A stretch of DNA of 64,000 nucleotides from Veillonellales bacterium (GTDB lineage Bacteria > Bacillota > Negativicutes > Veillonellales > Dialisteraceae): contig CALXPQ010000001.1 in assembly GCA_944390485.1 (NCBI GenBank), positions 248,001-312,000 of the forward strand, written 5' to 3'. Each line of letters starts with the position of its first letter. Positions within the stretch are counted from its first letter, which is position 1. Positions 6,844-15,557 of the stretch are shown piece by piece. The notes beneath the pieces were generated by a model that did no database searches, was not told the DNA's origin, and saw only the letters and a program-made list of their open reading frames with translations. The translations under genes were made by a program, and so were the position numbers.

Positions 6844-9771
6844 ATGAAGTGGAAAGATGGAGACGTCATTCACGGCTTCCGGGTGCAGCGCACCTCGCCG
6901 ATCCCGGAAGTGGATTCGGCCGCGTACCTGATGGAGCATGAGCAGTCGGGCGCCCGCCTGCTGTATCTGGATACCGCGGATGACAACAAAGTATTTTATA
7001 TCTGTTTCCGCACGACGCCGGACAATTCCAAAGGGACCCCGCACATCATGGAGCATTCCACGCTGTGCGGCTCGCGGAAATTCCCGCTGAAGGAGCCCTT
7101 CGTGGAGCTGGCCAAGGGCTCGCTCAACACGTTCCTCAATGCCATCACTTGGCCGGACAAGACGATGTACCCGGTGGCCAGCCGCAATGCGCAGGATTTC
7201 CATAACCTGATGGACGTCTACCTGGATGCGGTCTTTTATCCGAACTGCCTGAAAGATCCGCAGATCCTCATGCAGGAAGGGTGGCATTACGAGCTGGAAA
7301 ACCGGGACGATCCCATCATTTACAAAGGGGTCGTCTACAATGAAATGAAAGGCGCGCTGTCCTCTCCGGAAGCCATCATGGAGGACTGCGCCATGGCGGA
7401 GCTGTTCCCGGATACCACGTACGGCGTGGAATTCGGCGGGGATCCGGACGTCATCCCGTCTCTGTCGTTCCGGGAATTCACGGAATTCCACCGCCGGTTC
7501 TATCATCCGTCCAACAGCTATATCTATCTCTACGGAGACATGGACATCGAGGAAACGCTGCGCTTCATCGATGAAGAATACCTGTCCCATTTCCGCCGCC
7601 ACGCCGTGGATTCTGCCGTGAAGACGCAGTCTCCCTTTGCGAAGCGGAAGCTGATCGAGCGGAGCTACGGCATCGCCGCCGGGGATGAGGAGAAAAACAA
7701 AGCCATCCACAGCCTGTACATCGCCTGCAGCGACCATATGAGCACCGCCGAATCGCTCGGGCTCAAGATCCTGAATTACACGCTGGTCGAGATGGACGGC
7801 GCGCCGCTCAAGAAGGCGGTCGTCGATGCGGGCATCGGGAGCGATCTGTCCGGCAGCTACAGCGACAGCTATAAGCAGCCGGTCTGGGAGATTGAAACGA
7901 CGGGCTCGGAACCGGACCGGCAGCAGAAATTCGCGCAGGTACTGGACGGCACGCTGCGCACGCTCGCTCTGAACGGACTGGACCGGGAAATGCTGGCCGC
8001 CGCGCTGAACCGCACGGAATTCACGCTGCGCGAAAGCGATTATCAGGGCCGCCCGAAGGGCCTGTTCTACGGCGTGCGCGTCATGGACATGTGGCTCTAC
8101 GACCGGGACCCCATGGCGGCGCTCCGGTATATCGACGATCTGAAGACGCTCCGCGAGGGACTGGACAAGGGCTTCTTTGAAGGCCTGCTCCTGAAATACG
8201 TCCTGAAAAACAGCCATCAGGTGCTCATCACCATGAAGGCGGAAAAAGGCCTGACGGAAAAAAAGAACCGGGAAACGGAAGAAAAGCTCGCCGCCTACAA
8301 GCACAGCCTGAACGAAGAGCAGCTGGGCGAGATCATCGCCCAGACGAAGGCGCTGAAAGAACGGCAGGCGTCCGGGGAAACGGCGGAAGCGCTGGCCACC
8401 ATCCCGATTCTCTCCCGGAGCGACCTGAAGCGGGACGTGCGTGATGCGGTCTTTGAAGAGAGCATCGCAGAAGGCGTGCCGCACCTCCATTATGCGGCTC
8501 CTACGTCGGGCATCTCCTACATCAATCTGTTCTTCACATTGTACGGACTGACGGCGGAAGATGTGCCTTACGCGTATCTGCTGGCCGGCCTGCTGTCCGG
8601 CATGGACACGGAAAACCATACCTATCAGGAGCTGACCCGGCTGTCCAATTCGCATACCGGCGGTCTGACGTTCTCCGTCAATTCCTACAGCCGCGCCGAT
8701 GATGATTCGGTCTACGTACCGGTCCTCATCGCCCGCGGCAAGGCCCTGACCTCCCAGCTGAAAGAACTGATGGCGCTCCTGGGCGATATCCTGAACCATA
8801 CCCGGTTCACCGATCTGGCCCGGCTGAAAGAGATCCTCATGGAGGAAAAAGCAGACTGGGACATGTCCGTATTCAGCCGCGGACACACGCTCGTCATGCA
8901 CCGGGTGCTGTCCTATTTCTCGGAAACGGAAAAATTCCGCGAGGCGGGCAGCCTGTCCTTCTATTATTTCCTGTCCGATCTGGTGAAGCGTTTCGACGCG
9001 GACGGAGAGGCAATCGCTGCCCGTCTGGCCGACGTGGCATCCCGCATTTTCACCCGGAAAAATCTCACGGTCCAGACGGTCGGGGAGGCGGAAGAGCGTC
9101 AGAAAGCGGAAGAGCTCCTGCCGCTCGTCACCGGGGATATGCCGGTAGGCAAGGAGACCGGGATCCGGCAGTTCCATTTCCCGGAGCCGGACATCAATGA
9201 AGGCATCCTCACTTCGGGGAAGGTGCAGTACGTCGTGAAGGGCGGCAATTTCCGCCGCCACGGCTTCGCCTATACGGGGGCGCTGCAGGTGATGGAGACC
9301 ATCCTGCGGTATGAATACCTGTGGAAAAAGATCCGTGTGCAGGGCGGCGCCTACGGGGCCTTCACCCAGTTCGCGCTGAACGGCAACGCGCTGATCTGCT
9401 CCTACCGCGATCCGAATCTGAGAGAGACGATCGATGCGTATAAGGAAGCCGCAGACTATCTGCGTCATTTCACCATTTCCGACCGGGAGATGACCAAGTA
9501 CGTCATCGGCACCATGGCGCCGGCCGAGACGCAGTACACGCCCTTCATGAAAGGGGAGCAGGCCATGATGTTCCGACTCTGCGGCATCACGAAGGAGGAC
9601 CGCCTCCGGGTGCGCCGGGAAATCATCGACTGCACGCAGGAAGATATCCGCCGTCTGGCCGATCTCATGGCCAGTGTCATGGAGGAACCGTACCTCTGCG
9701 TCATGGGCGGGGAAGAGAAGATCCGGTCGGAAAAAGAACTGTTCGGCCGCATAGTGTCGCTGCCGGAATGA
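6844..9771 (+). CDS. M16C-family (presequence-protease-like) zinc metalloprotease
   Basis: A large protein (975 residues) of the insulinase/pitrilysin clan, subfamily M16C. The inverted zinc motif HxxEH is present as HIMEH near residue 66, preceded by the substrate-binding section FRTTPDNSKGTPHI, and the distal glutamate lies in GVVYNEMKGALSS near 164. The M16C-associated middle domain and a degenerate C-terminal peptidase half follow, the usual arrangement in which two halves enclose peptides for degradation. There is no signal peptide, so it is probably cytoplasmic and acts on short unfolded peptides. It overlaps gluQRS by four bases, with no obvious functional link. Confidence 0.9.
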   Translation: MKWKDGDVIHGFRVQRTSPIPEVDSAAYLMEHEQSGARLLYLDTADDNKVFYICFRTTPDNSKGTPHIMEHSTLCGSRKFPLKEPFVELAKGSLNTFLNAITWPDKTMYPVASRNAQDFHNLMDVYLDAVFYPNCLKDPQILMQEGWHYELENRDDPIIYKGVVYNEMKGALSSPEAIMEDCAMAELFPDTTYGVEFGGDPDVIPSLSFREFTEFHRRFYHPSNSYIYLYGDMDIEETLRFIDEEYLSHFRRHAVDSAVKTQSPFAKRKLIERSYGIAAGDEEKNKAIHSLYIACSDHMSTAESLGLKILNYTLVEMDGAPLKKAVVDAGIGSDLSGSYSDSYKQPVWEIETTGSEPDRQQKFAQVLDGTLRTLALNGLDREMLAAALNRTEFTLRESDYQGRPKGLFYGVRVMDMWLYDRDPMAALRYIDDLKTLREGLDKGFFEGLLLKYVLKNSHQVLITMKAEKGLTEKKNRETEEKLAAYKHSLNEEQLGEIIAQTKALKERQASGETAEALATIPILSRSDLKRDVRDAVFEESIAEGVPHLHYAAPTSGISYINLFFTLYGLTAEDVPYAYLLAGLLSGMDTENHTYQELTRLSNSHTGGLTFSVNSYSRADDDSVYVPVLIARGKALTSQLKELMALLGDILNHTRFTDLARLKEILMEEKADWDMSVFSRGHTLVMHRVLSYFSETEKFREAGSLSFYYFLSDLVKRFDADGEAIAARLADVASRIFTRKNLTVQTVGEAEERQKAEELLPLVTGDMPVGKETGIRQFHFPEPDINEGILTSGKVQYVVKGGNFRRHGFAYTGALQVMETILRYEYLWKKIRVQGGAYGAFTQFALNGNALICSYRDPNLRETIDAYKEAADYLRHFTISDREMTKYVIGTMAPAETQYTPFMKGEQAMMFRLCGITKEDRLRVRREIIDCTQEDIRRLADLMASVMEEPYLCVMGGEEKIRSEKELFGRIVSLPE

Positions 9772-10715
9772 AAATCCGCACAAGGTTTGCGCCGAGCCCC
9801 ACAGGATATATCCATCTGGGCAACGCATGGGTCGCTTTCCTGAACTGGCTGTGGACGAGGCAGCATCGCGGAACGATCGTGCTCCGCATCGAGGACATCG
9901 ACCGGCAGCGCTGCCGCCCGGAATATGTGCAGGCCCTGATGGAGGACCTTGCCTGGCTCGGTCTGGACTGGGACGAAGGACCGGGGAACCGGTATGTGTA
10001 CGGGTCCGCCTTCCAGAGCGAGCGGCTGCCCTTTTATAAGGCAATCTTCGAGCGGTGGAAAGACGAGGGCACCGTCTATCCCTGTTACTGCACGCGGGCC
10101 CGGCTCCGTCAGATCGCTTCCGCGCCGCATCCGGGCGAAGAAGCGCCGGCCTATGACGGGCGGTGCCGGAATCTGACGGAGGAAGAGCGGCGGAAGGAAA
10201 CGAAGACCCCCTCCTGGCGTTTCCGCATGGAGACCACGCCGGTCCGATTCACGGATCTCCTCTGCGGACCGCGGGAGACGGTCCTGCACGCCGGATCCGA
10301 TGACTTCGTCCTGCTCCGTGCGGACGGCATGATCGCTTACCAGCTGGCTGCTTCTGCGGACGACGGGGCGATGGGGATCACCCATGTCTTCCGCGGAAGG
10401 GATCTGCTGACCTCCACGGCCGGTCAGATCTGCCTCCTGCAGAATCTGGGGTATCCTGCCCCGGTCTATGCCCATCTGCCGCTGCTGGTGGATGAAAATG
10501 GCGTGCGCCTGTCCAAGCGGCAGCACGGCATCACCATCCGCGACCTGCGGGAAGCCGGCATGACGGCGGCCTCTGTCATCGGACGGCTTCTGTTCTGGGC
10601 GGGAGCTGTGCCGGAAGGGACGGCAATCACGGCGGAGGAGGCTCTGCGGACGATCGCCTTCGAGGACTGCCGGGCGCTCCACGCGCCGGAGATCACAGCG
10701 GTCCCCGTGCTCTGA
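9768..10715 (+). CDS. gluQ: Glutamyl-Q tRNA(Asp) synthetase
   Basis: This 315-residue paralogue of the glutamyl-tRNA synthetase catalytic domain lacks the anticodon-binding domain. In this family it glutamylates the queuosine base of tRNA(Asp). The class I signatures are visible: APSPTGYIHLGN (HIGH-type, residues 8-19) and RLSKRQHG (KMSKS-type, about 245). Between them lies the zinc-binding pattern CYCTR followed by a distal YDGRC, which separates GluQRS from truncated GltX. A full-length gltX is present at 60512-61978, supporting the paralogue call. The gene starts within the last codons of the protease gene (ATGA) and ends at a bidirectional terminator. Confidence 0.9.
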   Translation: MKIRTRFAPSPTGYIHLGNAWVAFLNWLWTRQHRGTIVLRIEDIDRQRCRPEYVQALMEDLAWLGLDWDEGPGNRYVYGSAFQSERLPFYKAIFERWKDEGTVYPCYCTRARLRQIASAPHPGEEAPAYDGRCRNLTEEERRKETKTPSWRFRMETTPVRFTDLLCGPRETVLHAGSDDFVLLRADGMIAYQLAASADDGAMGITHVFRGRDLLTSTAGQICLLQNLGYPAPVYAHLPLLVDENGVRLSKRQHGITIRDLREAGMTAASVIGRLLFWAGAVPEGTAITAEEALRTIAFEDCRALHAPEITAVPVL

Positions 10716-10720
10716 CAGTA

Positions 10721-10759
10721 AAAAACAGGATGAGCCTGATGATGGTTCATCCTGTTTTT
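10721..10759. terminator. Bidirectional terminator between gluQ and rqcH
   Basis: A perfect 13-bp stem (10721-10733 with 10747-10759) has five A residues on one flank and five T residues on the other, so it can serve both converging genes. Confidence 0.9.
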
Positions 10760-10781
10760 CTGTGGAAACAAAATTCCTGCG

Positions 10782-12506
10782 TCATGCCTGCGGCGGCTTT
10801 TCCGGCACGACGGCCAGCGTTTTCTGGTGGGTGTAGCTCACGAGGCCGGGCGGCGCGTTCCGGATCTTTTTCACATAGCGGATGCGCGTGCAGTCTACTG
10901 CAACTTTCTTATCGTTCCGCCCTTTGCTGAGCCAGGCGGCCCAGGCGGCGGCCTTCTCGACGACTGCCTCCGGCACGTCCGCGTCTTCCGTTTCAATGAC
11001 GACGTGCGAGCCGGGGATCTTCTGCGCGTGGAGCCAGAGGTCGTTCTTTCCCGCTTTGTGCAGGGTCAGGAATTCGTTCTGGCGGCTGTTGCGCCCGATC
11101 CAGATCTGGAACTGGTCCAGCACGTACCGGGCAGGCTCGTCGGCGGAAACGTCCTTCTTCTTCTTTTTCCGCTCCTGCTTTCCGTATTTATCGATGCCCG
11201 TATCCTTCAGCTCCTCCTGCAGGGCGAGGAGTCCGGACCGGTCCTGGATTTCGTCGGCGAAATACGCGGCGTTTTTGAGATACTCCAGCTTGATCCGGCA
11301 TTCTTCCAGCTTTTCCTGCCCGATGGCCAGCCTTGTCTTCATGCGGCTGTATTTTTTGAAATAGAGCTGGCTGTTCCGGATCAGGCTGTATTCGGGGAGC
11401 AGGGGAATGGTCTCCTGCCCGCCGTTCTCATCGAACGGATTGTCCACGGTGATTTCTGTCTGCCCGGCGGTTTTCTGGTAAGCGTAAATGGAGAGGAGAT
11501 TGCCCCAGAGCTTGTATTTGTCCATGAGGGCGGTCTCTTCCAGCTCGCTCCGAATCTTTTTCTCCTTGCGCTCTTCCTTTTTGATCAGGCTGTGGATTTT
11601 CTTCTTCAATTCCTGCACCGACGCGGCGATCATATTGCCGTTCTGTCCGGCATACGCCGCAAGCCAGGCGGAGATCGACTCGATGTGCCGCCCATTTTCA
11701 AGAGGCAGGGGAATGAGCGAGGCGGTTTCTTTTTTGCCGTCCGGGTAGAGATACAGGCCGGCTGCGCTGCGGATCCGCCCGCTCAGCTCGGCGAGCGCCT
11801 GCGCCGCCCGGGCGATCTCCTCCCGGGAAAGCGAGGAGAGAGGCGCATCCGCCGGGATCCCTGCCAGACGGGCCGTCTCCGCGACGAGCGGCGTACTGAG
11901 TCCGTTGAACCGGGCGAAGAGCAGATCTTTCAGCGTTTCCGCCTGTCCCGGCTCGAAGGAGAGGAGTTCTGTCAGCTCCTCCGCGGAAAACTGCATGAAG
12001 TCCAGCCGGTTCCCGCCCTCCGGCAGGGCGTATTCTTTCTGGTTGCCCAGGTCTCTGTGCTGCCGCCGGCTCCGGATGAGCACATCGAGGATGCGCCCGT
12101 TTTCCGTGAGGATCAGATTCGGAGCCGAGGGAATGAGCTCCGCGTAGAGGTCCTTCGTGATGATCTCTCCGCCGGTCTCGATGCGGTCGAAGGAGAGGCA
12201 CACGATGCGGTCCATCTGGATCTGCCGGATGTCGGACAGGCGGCTCCCTTCCAGATTTTTGCGGAGCGTCATGCAGAAGGTCTGCGAGTCGATATACTGC
12301 TGCCGTTTTTTACTGCGGCAGTCCGCGTAAAGATACGGAGGATTCTGCGCGCAGAGGATGAGATGCGCCGGCGACGACATGGGGCGGTACAGTTCCATGT
12401 CGAGCACCCGCGCGTCGGTCTGATGGATCTGCTTCACCTGGGCGGAAAGCAGCTGTTCTTTCAGTTCTTTGACCAGTCCATAAAGGATGACGCTGTCGAT
12501 AAACAT
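10782..12506 (-). CDS. rqcH: RqcH-type ribosome quality-control protein (NFACT / FbpA family)
   Basis: The protein (574 residues) belongs to the Rqc2/NEMF family. In Bacillus subtilis its counterpart binds obstructed 50S-peptidyl-tRNA and directs alanine tailing of stalled chains. The N-terminal NFACT-N domain starts MFIDSVILYGLVKELKEQL; a helix-hairpin-helix and long charged coiled-coil region spans about 270-430; the NFACT-R domain near the C-terminus has NDLWLHAQKIPGSHVVIE. Older annotations call it fibronectin-binding protein. AAAAGGAG precedes the ATG. It stands alone, facing away from dapF and ending at the terminator shared with gluQ. Confidence 0.92.
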   Translation of the reverse strand: MFIDSVILYGLVKELKEQLLSAQVKQIHQTDARVLDMELYRPMSSPAHLILCAQNPPYLYADCRSKKRQQYIDSQTFCMTLRKNLEGSRLSDIRQIQMDRIVCLSFDRIETGGEIITKDLYAELIPSAPNLILTENGRILDVLIRSRRQHRDLGNQKEYALPEGGNRLDFMQFSAEELTELLSFEPGQAETLKDLLFARFNGLSTPLVAETARLAGIPADAPLSSLSREEIARAAQALAELSGRIRSAAGLYLYPDGKKETASLIPLPLENGRHIESISAWLAAYAGQNGNMIAASVQELKKKIHSLIKKEERKEKKIRSELEETALMDKYKLWGNLLSIYAYQKTAGQTEITVDNPFDENGGQETIPLLPEYSLIRNSQLYFKKYSRMKTRLAIGQEKLEECRIKLEYLKNAAYFADEIQDRSGLLALQEELKDTGIDKYGKQERKKKKKDVSADEPARYVLDQFQIWIGRNSRQNEFLTLHKAGKNDLWLHAQKIPGSHVVIETEDADVPEAVVEKAAAWAAWLSKGRNDKKVAVDCTRIRYVKKIRNAPPGLVSYTHQKTLAVVPEKPPQA

Positions 12507-12547
12507 GATGACTCCTTTTCCGGCAGAACGCTCCGCCGGTCGTAGAA

Positions 12548-12577
12548 TTTACTTTTCTTCCGTAATGATGATACAAT
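12548..12577 (+). promoter_or_regulatory. Possible promoter of dapF-yicC
   Basis: TACAAT at 12572-12577 has a weak TTTACT about 18 bases upstream. It lies in the divergent spacer between rqcH and dapF. Confidence 0.45.
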
Positions 12578-12604
12578 AAATCAGCTTACTTATACAGAGT
12601 TTTT

Positions 12605-12635
12605 GCAGAAAAGAGGCGGGATGTCCCTTTTCTGC
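12605..12635 (+). other. Leader hairpin upstream of dapF
   Basis: A perfect 9-bp inverted repeat (12605-12613 and 12627-12635) sits between the likely promoter and the dapF ribosome site. No T tract follows, so it is not a classical terminator. Confidence 0.55.
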
Positions 12636-12656
12636 CGCCTGACAAGGGAGGCTCCT

Positions 12657-13499
12657 ATGCATTTCATAAAATGGCAGGGCTGCGGCAACGACTTTGTTTT
12701 CGTGAACGCCATGGCCGGTTCCATAGAACCGATCCTCCGTCACTGCACGGAGATTTGCGACCGCCATTACGGTATCGGCGCAGACGGCATCATTTTCCTT
12801 CTTCCTTCGGACTGCGCGGATATCCGCATGCGCATTTTCAATGTGGACGGCAGCGAGGCGGAGATGTGCGGCAACGGCATCCGCTGCTTCGCCAGATGGG
12901 CGAGAGAACTCGGCCTCGTCCGGTCGGATACGTTTTCCGTGGAGACCGGCGCGGGCGTGCTGTATCCGGCGATCCTGCCCAACGGGGATGTGCGCGTCGA
13001 TATGAACCGGCCTCATCTGGAAGCTGCGGACGTGCCGGTCTCCGGTCTGGGGGAAGGGCGCATTGTTTCCGGGACGCTTCATTCGGTGGCGCTGGACCGG
13101 GATTATACGGTGACCTGTGTCTCCATGGGCAATCCGCACTGTGTGATCTTCGTCCCGGACATTTCAGCGGTCGACCTGACAAAAGAAGGGCCCGCACTGG
13201 AATCGGATCCTCATTTCCCGCGGAAAACCAATGTGGAATTTGTTCAGAAACTGGATGAGAATACGCTCCGCATGCGTGTATGGGAACGGGGCGCGGCGGT
13301 GACGCTCGCCTGCGGCACCGGATCGTGCGCGACGCTGGTCGCCGCCGTCCTGAACGGACTGGTCCGCCGGGAGGCGGATCTCGTCCTCGACGGCGGCCGG
13401 CTCCATGTGGAATGGGACGGCCGTCCGGAAGACCATGTATTCATGACCGGACCGGCTGTCAAAGTCTTCGAGGGAGACTATCCCCTCGAGGGAGAATGA
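12657..13499 (+). CDS. dapF: Diaminopimelate epimerase
   Basis: The enzyme (280 residues) converts LL- to meso-diaminopimelate for peptidoglycan and lysine synthesis. Both catalytic cysteines are visible: the first in MCGNGIRC (Cys71) and the second in LACGTGSCA (near residue 217), with the N-terminal WQGCGNDF motif at 6-13. The ATG at 12657 follows AAGGGAGG at normal spacing; in-frame starts farther upstream lie in the leader hairpin and add residues foreign to the family. yicC follows after three bases. It links logically to the aspartate kinase gene upstream but is a separate transcript. Confidence 0.95.
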   Translation: MHFIKWQGCGNDFVFVNAMAGSIEPILRHCTEICDRHYGIGADGIIFLLPSDCADIRMRIFNVDGSEAEMCGNGIRCFARWARELGLVRSDTFSVETGAGVLYPAILPNGDVRVDMNRPHLEAADVPVSGLGEGRIVSGTLHSVALDRDYTVTCVSMGNPHCVIFVPDISAVDLTKEGPALESDPHFPRKTNVEFVQKLDENTLRMRVWERGAAVTLACGTGSCATLVAAVLNGLVRREADLVLDGGRLHVEWDGRPEDHVFMTGPAVKVFEGDYPLEGE

Positions 13500-13502
13500 G
13501 CC

Positions 13503-14396
13503 ATGGCCGCCAGTATGACCGGCTATGGCCGGAGCACGGCAACCGGCGCGGCAGGCACCGCCTCCGTGGAAATCAAGACGGTCAACAGCCGCTTTCTGGA
13601 GCTGAATTTCCGCTCGGACGGCGTATCGCCGGCCATGGAAGAGCTGGTGCGACAGATGGTCAAGCAGACCATTTCCCGCGGGAAAGCGTCCATCACATTG
13701 AAATTCGTGCCGGCCGACGACAGCCAGCCGGTGCGCGTCACCGTCAATGAGCCGCTGCTCGCGGTGCAGACGGAAGCGCTCCGGGCCGCGCAGTCCCGCC
13801 CGGGCGTCCGTCATCAGAAACTCACGGCCGCGGACCTGCTGGCGCTGCCGGCGCCCTGGATGCGCGTCTCCTGCGATCCGGTCTCTGACGAAGCCGTCGC
13901 TCCGCTGATGCGGCAGTCCGCTGAAGAGGCACTGGCTTCGCTCGCCGCCATGCGTTTCCGCGAAGGGAAAAATCTTGCGGCCGATCTGGAGCGCCGGATG
14001 GCTTTCCTGCAGGGACGGCTGGGATTTCTGAAAGACAAACAGTCCGTCATCGTAGCGCAATACGAAGAGCGGCTCCGCGGGCGCATCCAGTCGCTGCTGG
14101 ACAAGACGGGCTTCTCGGCAGACGAGGGACGCATCCTCGAGGAAGTGGCCGTGTATGCGGAAAAAACGGATTACACGGAAGAACTGGTCCGCTTCGAAAG
14201 TCATCTCGGGCAGTTTTCCGACGCGCTGGCGGGAGACGGGCCGGTCGGCCGCCAGCTGGATTTCCTGCTGCAGGAGATCAACCGGGAGATCAACACCATG
14301 GCGTCCAAGGCCAATGATCTCGAAGTGGTGGACTGCGTCATCCTCATGAAAACAGAACTGGAAAAGATCCGGGAACAGGTCCAGAATCTGGAATGA
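13503..14396 (+). CDS. yicC: YicC/YloC-family endoribonuclease
   Basis: The protein (297 residues) has the YicC N-terminal signature MTGYGRS followed by VEIKTVNSRFLELNFR, and the C-terminal DUF1732 block ending in NREINTMASKANDLEVVDCVILMKTELEKIREQVQNLE, split here as NREINTMASKAND and VVDCVILMKTELEKIREQ. Family members from E. coli and B. subtilis have been shown to cut RNA. Its place directly after dapF, and before the remA-gmk-rpoZ-coaBC run, resembles the Bacillus yloC-remA-gmk-rpoZ-coaBC order. Here a terminator separates it from remA. Function in this organism is inferred from the family. Confidence 0.9.
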   Translation: MAASMTGYGRSTATGAAGTASVEIKTVNSRFLELNFRSDGVSPAMEELVRQMVKQTISRGKASITLKFVPADDSQPVRVTVNEPLLAVQTEALRAAQSRPGVRHQKLTAADLLALPAPWMRVSCDPVSDEAVAPLMRQSAEEALASLAAMRFREGKNLAADLERRMAFLQGRLGFLKDKQSVIVAQYEERLRGRIQSLLDKTGFSADEGRILEEVAVYAEKTDYTEELVRFESHLGQFSDALAGDGPVGRQLDFLLQEINREINTMASKANDLEVVDCVILMKTELEKIREQVQNLE

Positions 14397-14402
14397 CCGG
14401 AG

Positions 14403-14426
14403 GCGCTCCGCAAGGGGCGCTTTTTT
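14403..14426 (+). terminator. Terminator after yicC
   Basis: A 7-bp stem (14403-14409 with 14414-14420, one G-T pair) with a GCAA loop is followed by six T residues. Confidence 0.88.
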
Positions 14427-14501
14427 CTGCGCAAAGAACAAAAACGATTTCAGCTTCCGGGAGGAATTCCGCTGAAAATCGGGGAATTTTGCGTTTAAAG
14501 G

Positions 14502-14525
14502 GCCCGATTTCTTGAGAAAACGGGC
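14502..14525. promoter_or_regulatory. Near-palindrome overlapping the remA -35 box (possible operator)
   Basis: The arms GCCCGATTTCT and AGAAAACGGGC are complementary except for one A-A position, with a TG centre. The palindrome covers the -35 TTGAGA. An extra inverted half-site, AAATCGGG, lies at 14476-14483. The regulator is unknown. Confidence 0.5.
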
Positions 14526-14540
14526 GATTTGATTTATACT
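14512..14540 (+). promoter_or_regulatory. Promoter of the remA-gmk-rpoZ-coaBC operon
   Basis: TTGAGA and TATACT are separated by exactly 17 bases and lie about 90 bases before the remA start. Confidence 0.7.
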
Positions 14541-14629
14541 TAGGTATCAATACACCTTTATTCATTTCCGCAGGCGGATTTTCTCTGAAAAATTTCTGTC
14601 TGCGGAACATTCGAACAGAGGAGCAGGTT

Positions 14630-14908
14630 ATGGCGTTTTCACTCATCAATATCGGATTCGGCAACATGGCCGCCGCCGCCCGCGTGATGGCGATCATCAG
14701 TCCCGAGTCGGCGCCGGTTAAGCGCATGATCCAGGAATCCCGCGACAGAGGCGAACTGATCGATGCGACGTACGGCCGCAAGACCCGTTCCGTCCTGGTC
14801 ATGGACAGCGGACAGATCATCCTTTCCGCCGTACAGCCGGAGACGATTTCCCACCGGCTGACGGACCGGGATTCCATTGTGGCAGATAAGACGGGCGGGG
14901 AGGTGTAA
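14630..14908 (+). CDS. remA: RemA-family DNA-binding regulator (DUF370)
   Basis: This 92-residue protein belongs to the RemA/YlzA family. In B. subtilis RemA is a DNA-binding activator of matrix and osmoprotection operons. The conserved N-terminal [28 protein letters not shown] pattern is visible as [15 protein letters not shown] and [12 protein letters not shown], and [17 protein letters not shown] follows at about 44-60. GAGGAGCAGG precedes the ATG. gmk starts one base after its stop. It is the first gene of a conserved Firmicute operon. Biofilm control is known for Bacillus only; targets in this organism are unknown. Confidence 0.92.
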   Translation: MAFSLINIGFGNMAAAARVMAIISPESAPVKRMIQESRDRGELIDATYGRKTRSVLVMDSGQIILSAVQPETISHRLTDRDSIVADKTGGEV

Positions 14909-14909
14909 A

Positions 14910-15557
14910 TTGAGTCAGGAACTGAAAGATGAAGGGATTCTGCTCGTGGTGTCCGGCCCATCCGGCGCCGGCAAGGGCACGATCTGCAGCGCGGTCCGCA
15001 GGATCTACCCGGAACTGGAATATTCCATCTCCATGACGACCCGCACGCCGAGAAACGGGGAGACCGAAGGCGTGAGCTATTTCTTCCGCACGGACGAGGA
15101 ATTCCGGAAGCTGGTGGAAGAAGACGCCTTTCTGGAATACGCCCGGGTCTACGATCATTATTACGGGACGCCGAAGAAATACGTGCTGGATAAGATCCGG
15201 GAAGGCCGCTCGGTCCTTCTGGAAATCGATATCCAGGGCGCCATGCAGGTCAAGAAGCGCTATCCCAAGGGCGTCTTTGTCTACATCGTGCCGCCGTCTC
15301 TGGAGATCCTGTCTCAGCGCATCCATGCGCGGGGCACGGACTCGGAAGAAGTCATCCAGAACCGGCTCGCCCAGATCACCAGCGAGCTCTCCATGATGCA
15401 TCAGTACGACTATGTGGTCGTCAATGATGTGCTGGAAGACGCCGTGCACAAGACGTGTGCCATCATCGAAGCCGAAAAGTGCAAACTGTCCCGCAACGAA
15501 GGACAGATTCAGACCGTATTCAAGCAGTATATCAATAAGGAGGTACCGTTCAAATGA
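14910..15557 (+). CDS. gmk: Guanylate kinase
   Basis: The enzyme (215 residues) phosphorylates GMP to GDP. The P-loop VSGPSGAGKGTI lies at about 13-24, and the GMP-binding residues are in SISMTTRTPRNGETEGVSYFF (seen as SMTTRTPRNGE and GVSYFFRT). The start chosen is TTG at 14910, 6 bases after GGGGAGGTG and giving MSQELKDEGILLVVSGPSG; an earlier in-frame ATG lies within remA without a ribosome site. It overlaps rpoZ by four bases. Confidence 0.94.
   Translation: MSQELKDEGILLVVSGPSGAGKGTICSAVRRIYPELEYSISMTTRTPRNGETEGVSYFFRTDEEFRKLVEEDAFLEYARVYDHYYGTPKKYVLDKIREGRSVLLEIDIQGAMQVKKRYPKGVFVYIVPPSLEILSQRIHARGTDSEEVIQNRLAQITSELSMMHQYDYVVVNDVLEDAVHKTCAIIEAEKCKLSRNEGQIQTVFKQYINKEVPFK

Noticed and set aside
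6802..10044. A 1080-codon open frame antisense to the M16C protease gene
   Set aside because: It mirrors the codon bias of the real GC-rich gene, has no recognisable domain and no ribosome site, and it crosses into gluQ.
10827..12545. A 572-codon plus-strand frame opposite rqcH
   Set aside because: Low-complexity composition typical of an antisense shadow; rqcH on the other strand has full domain support.
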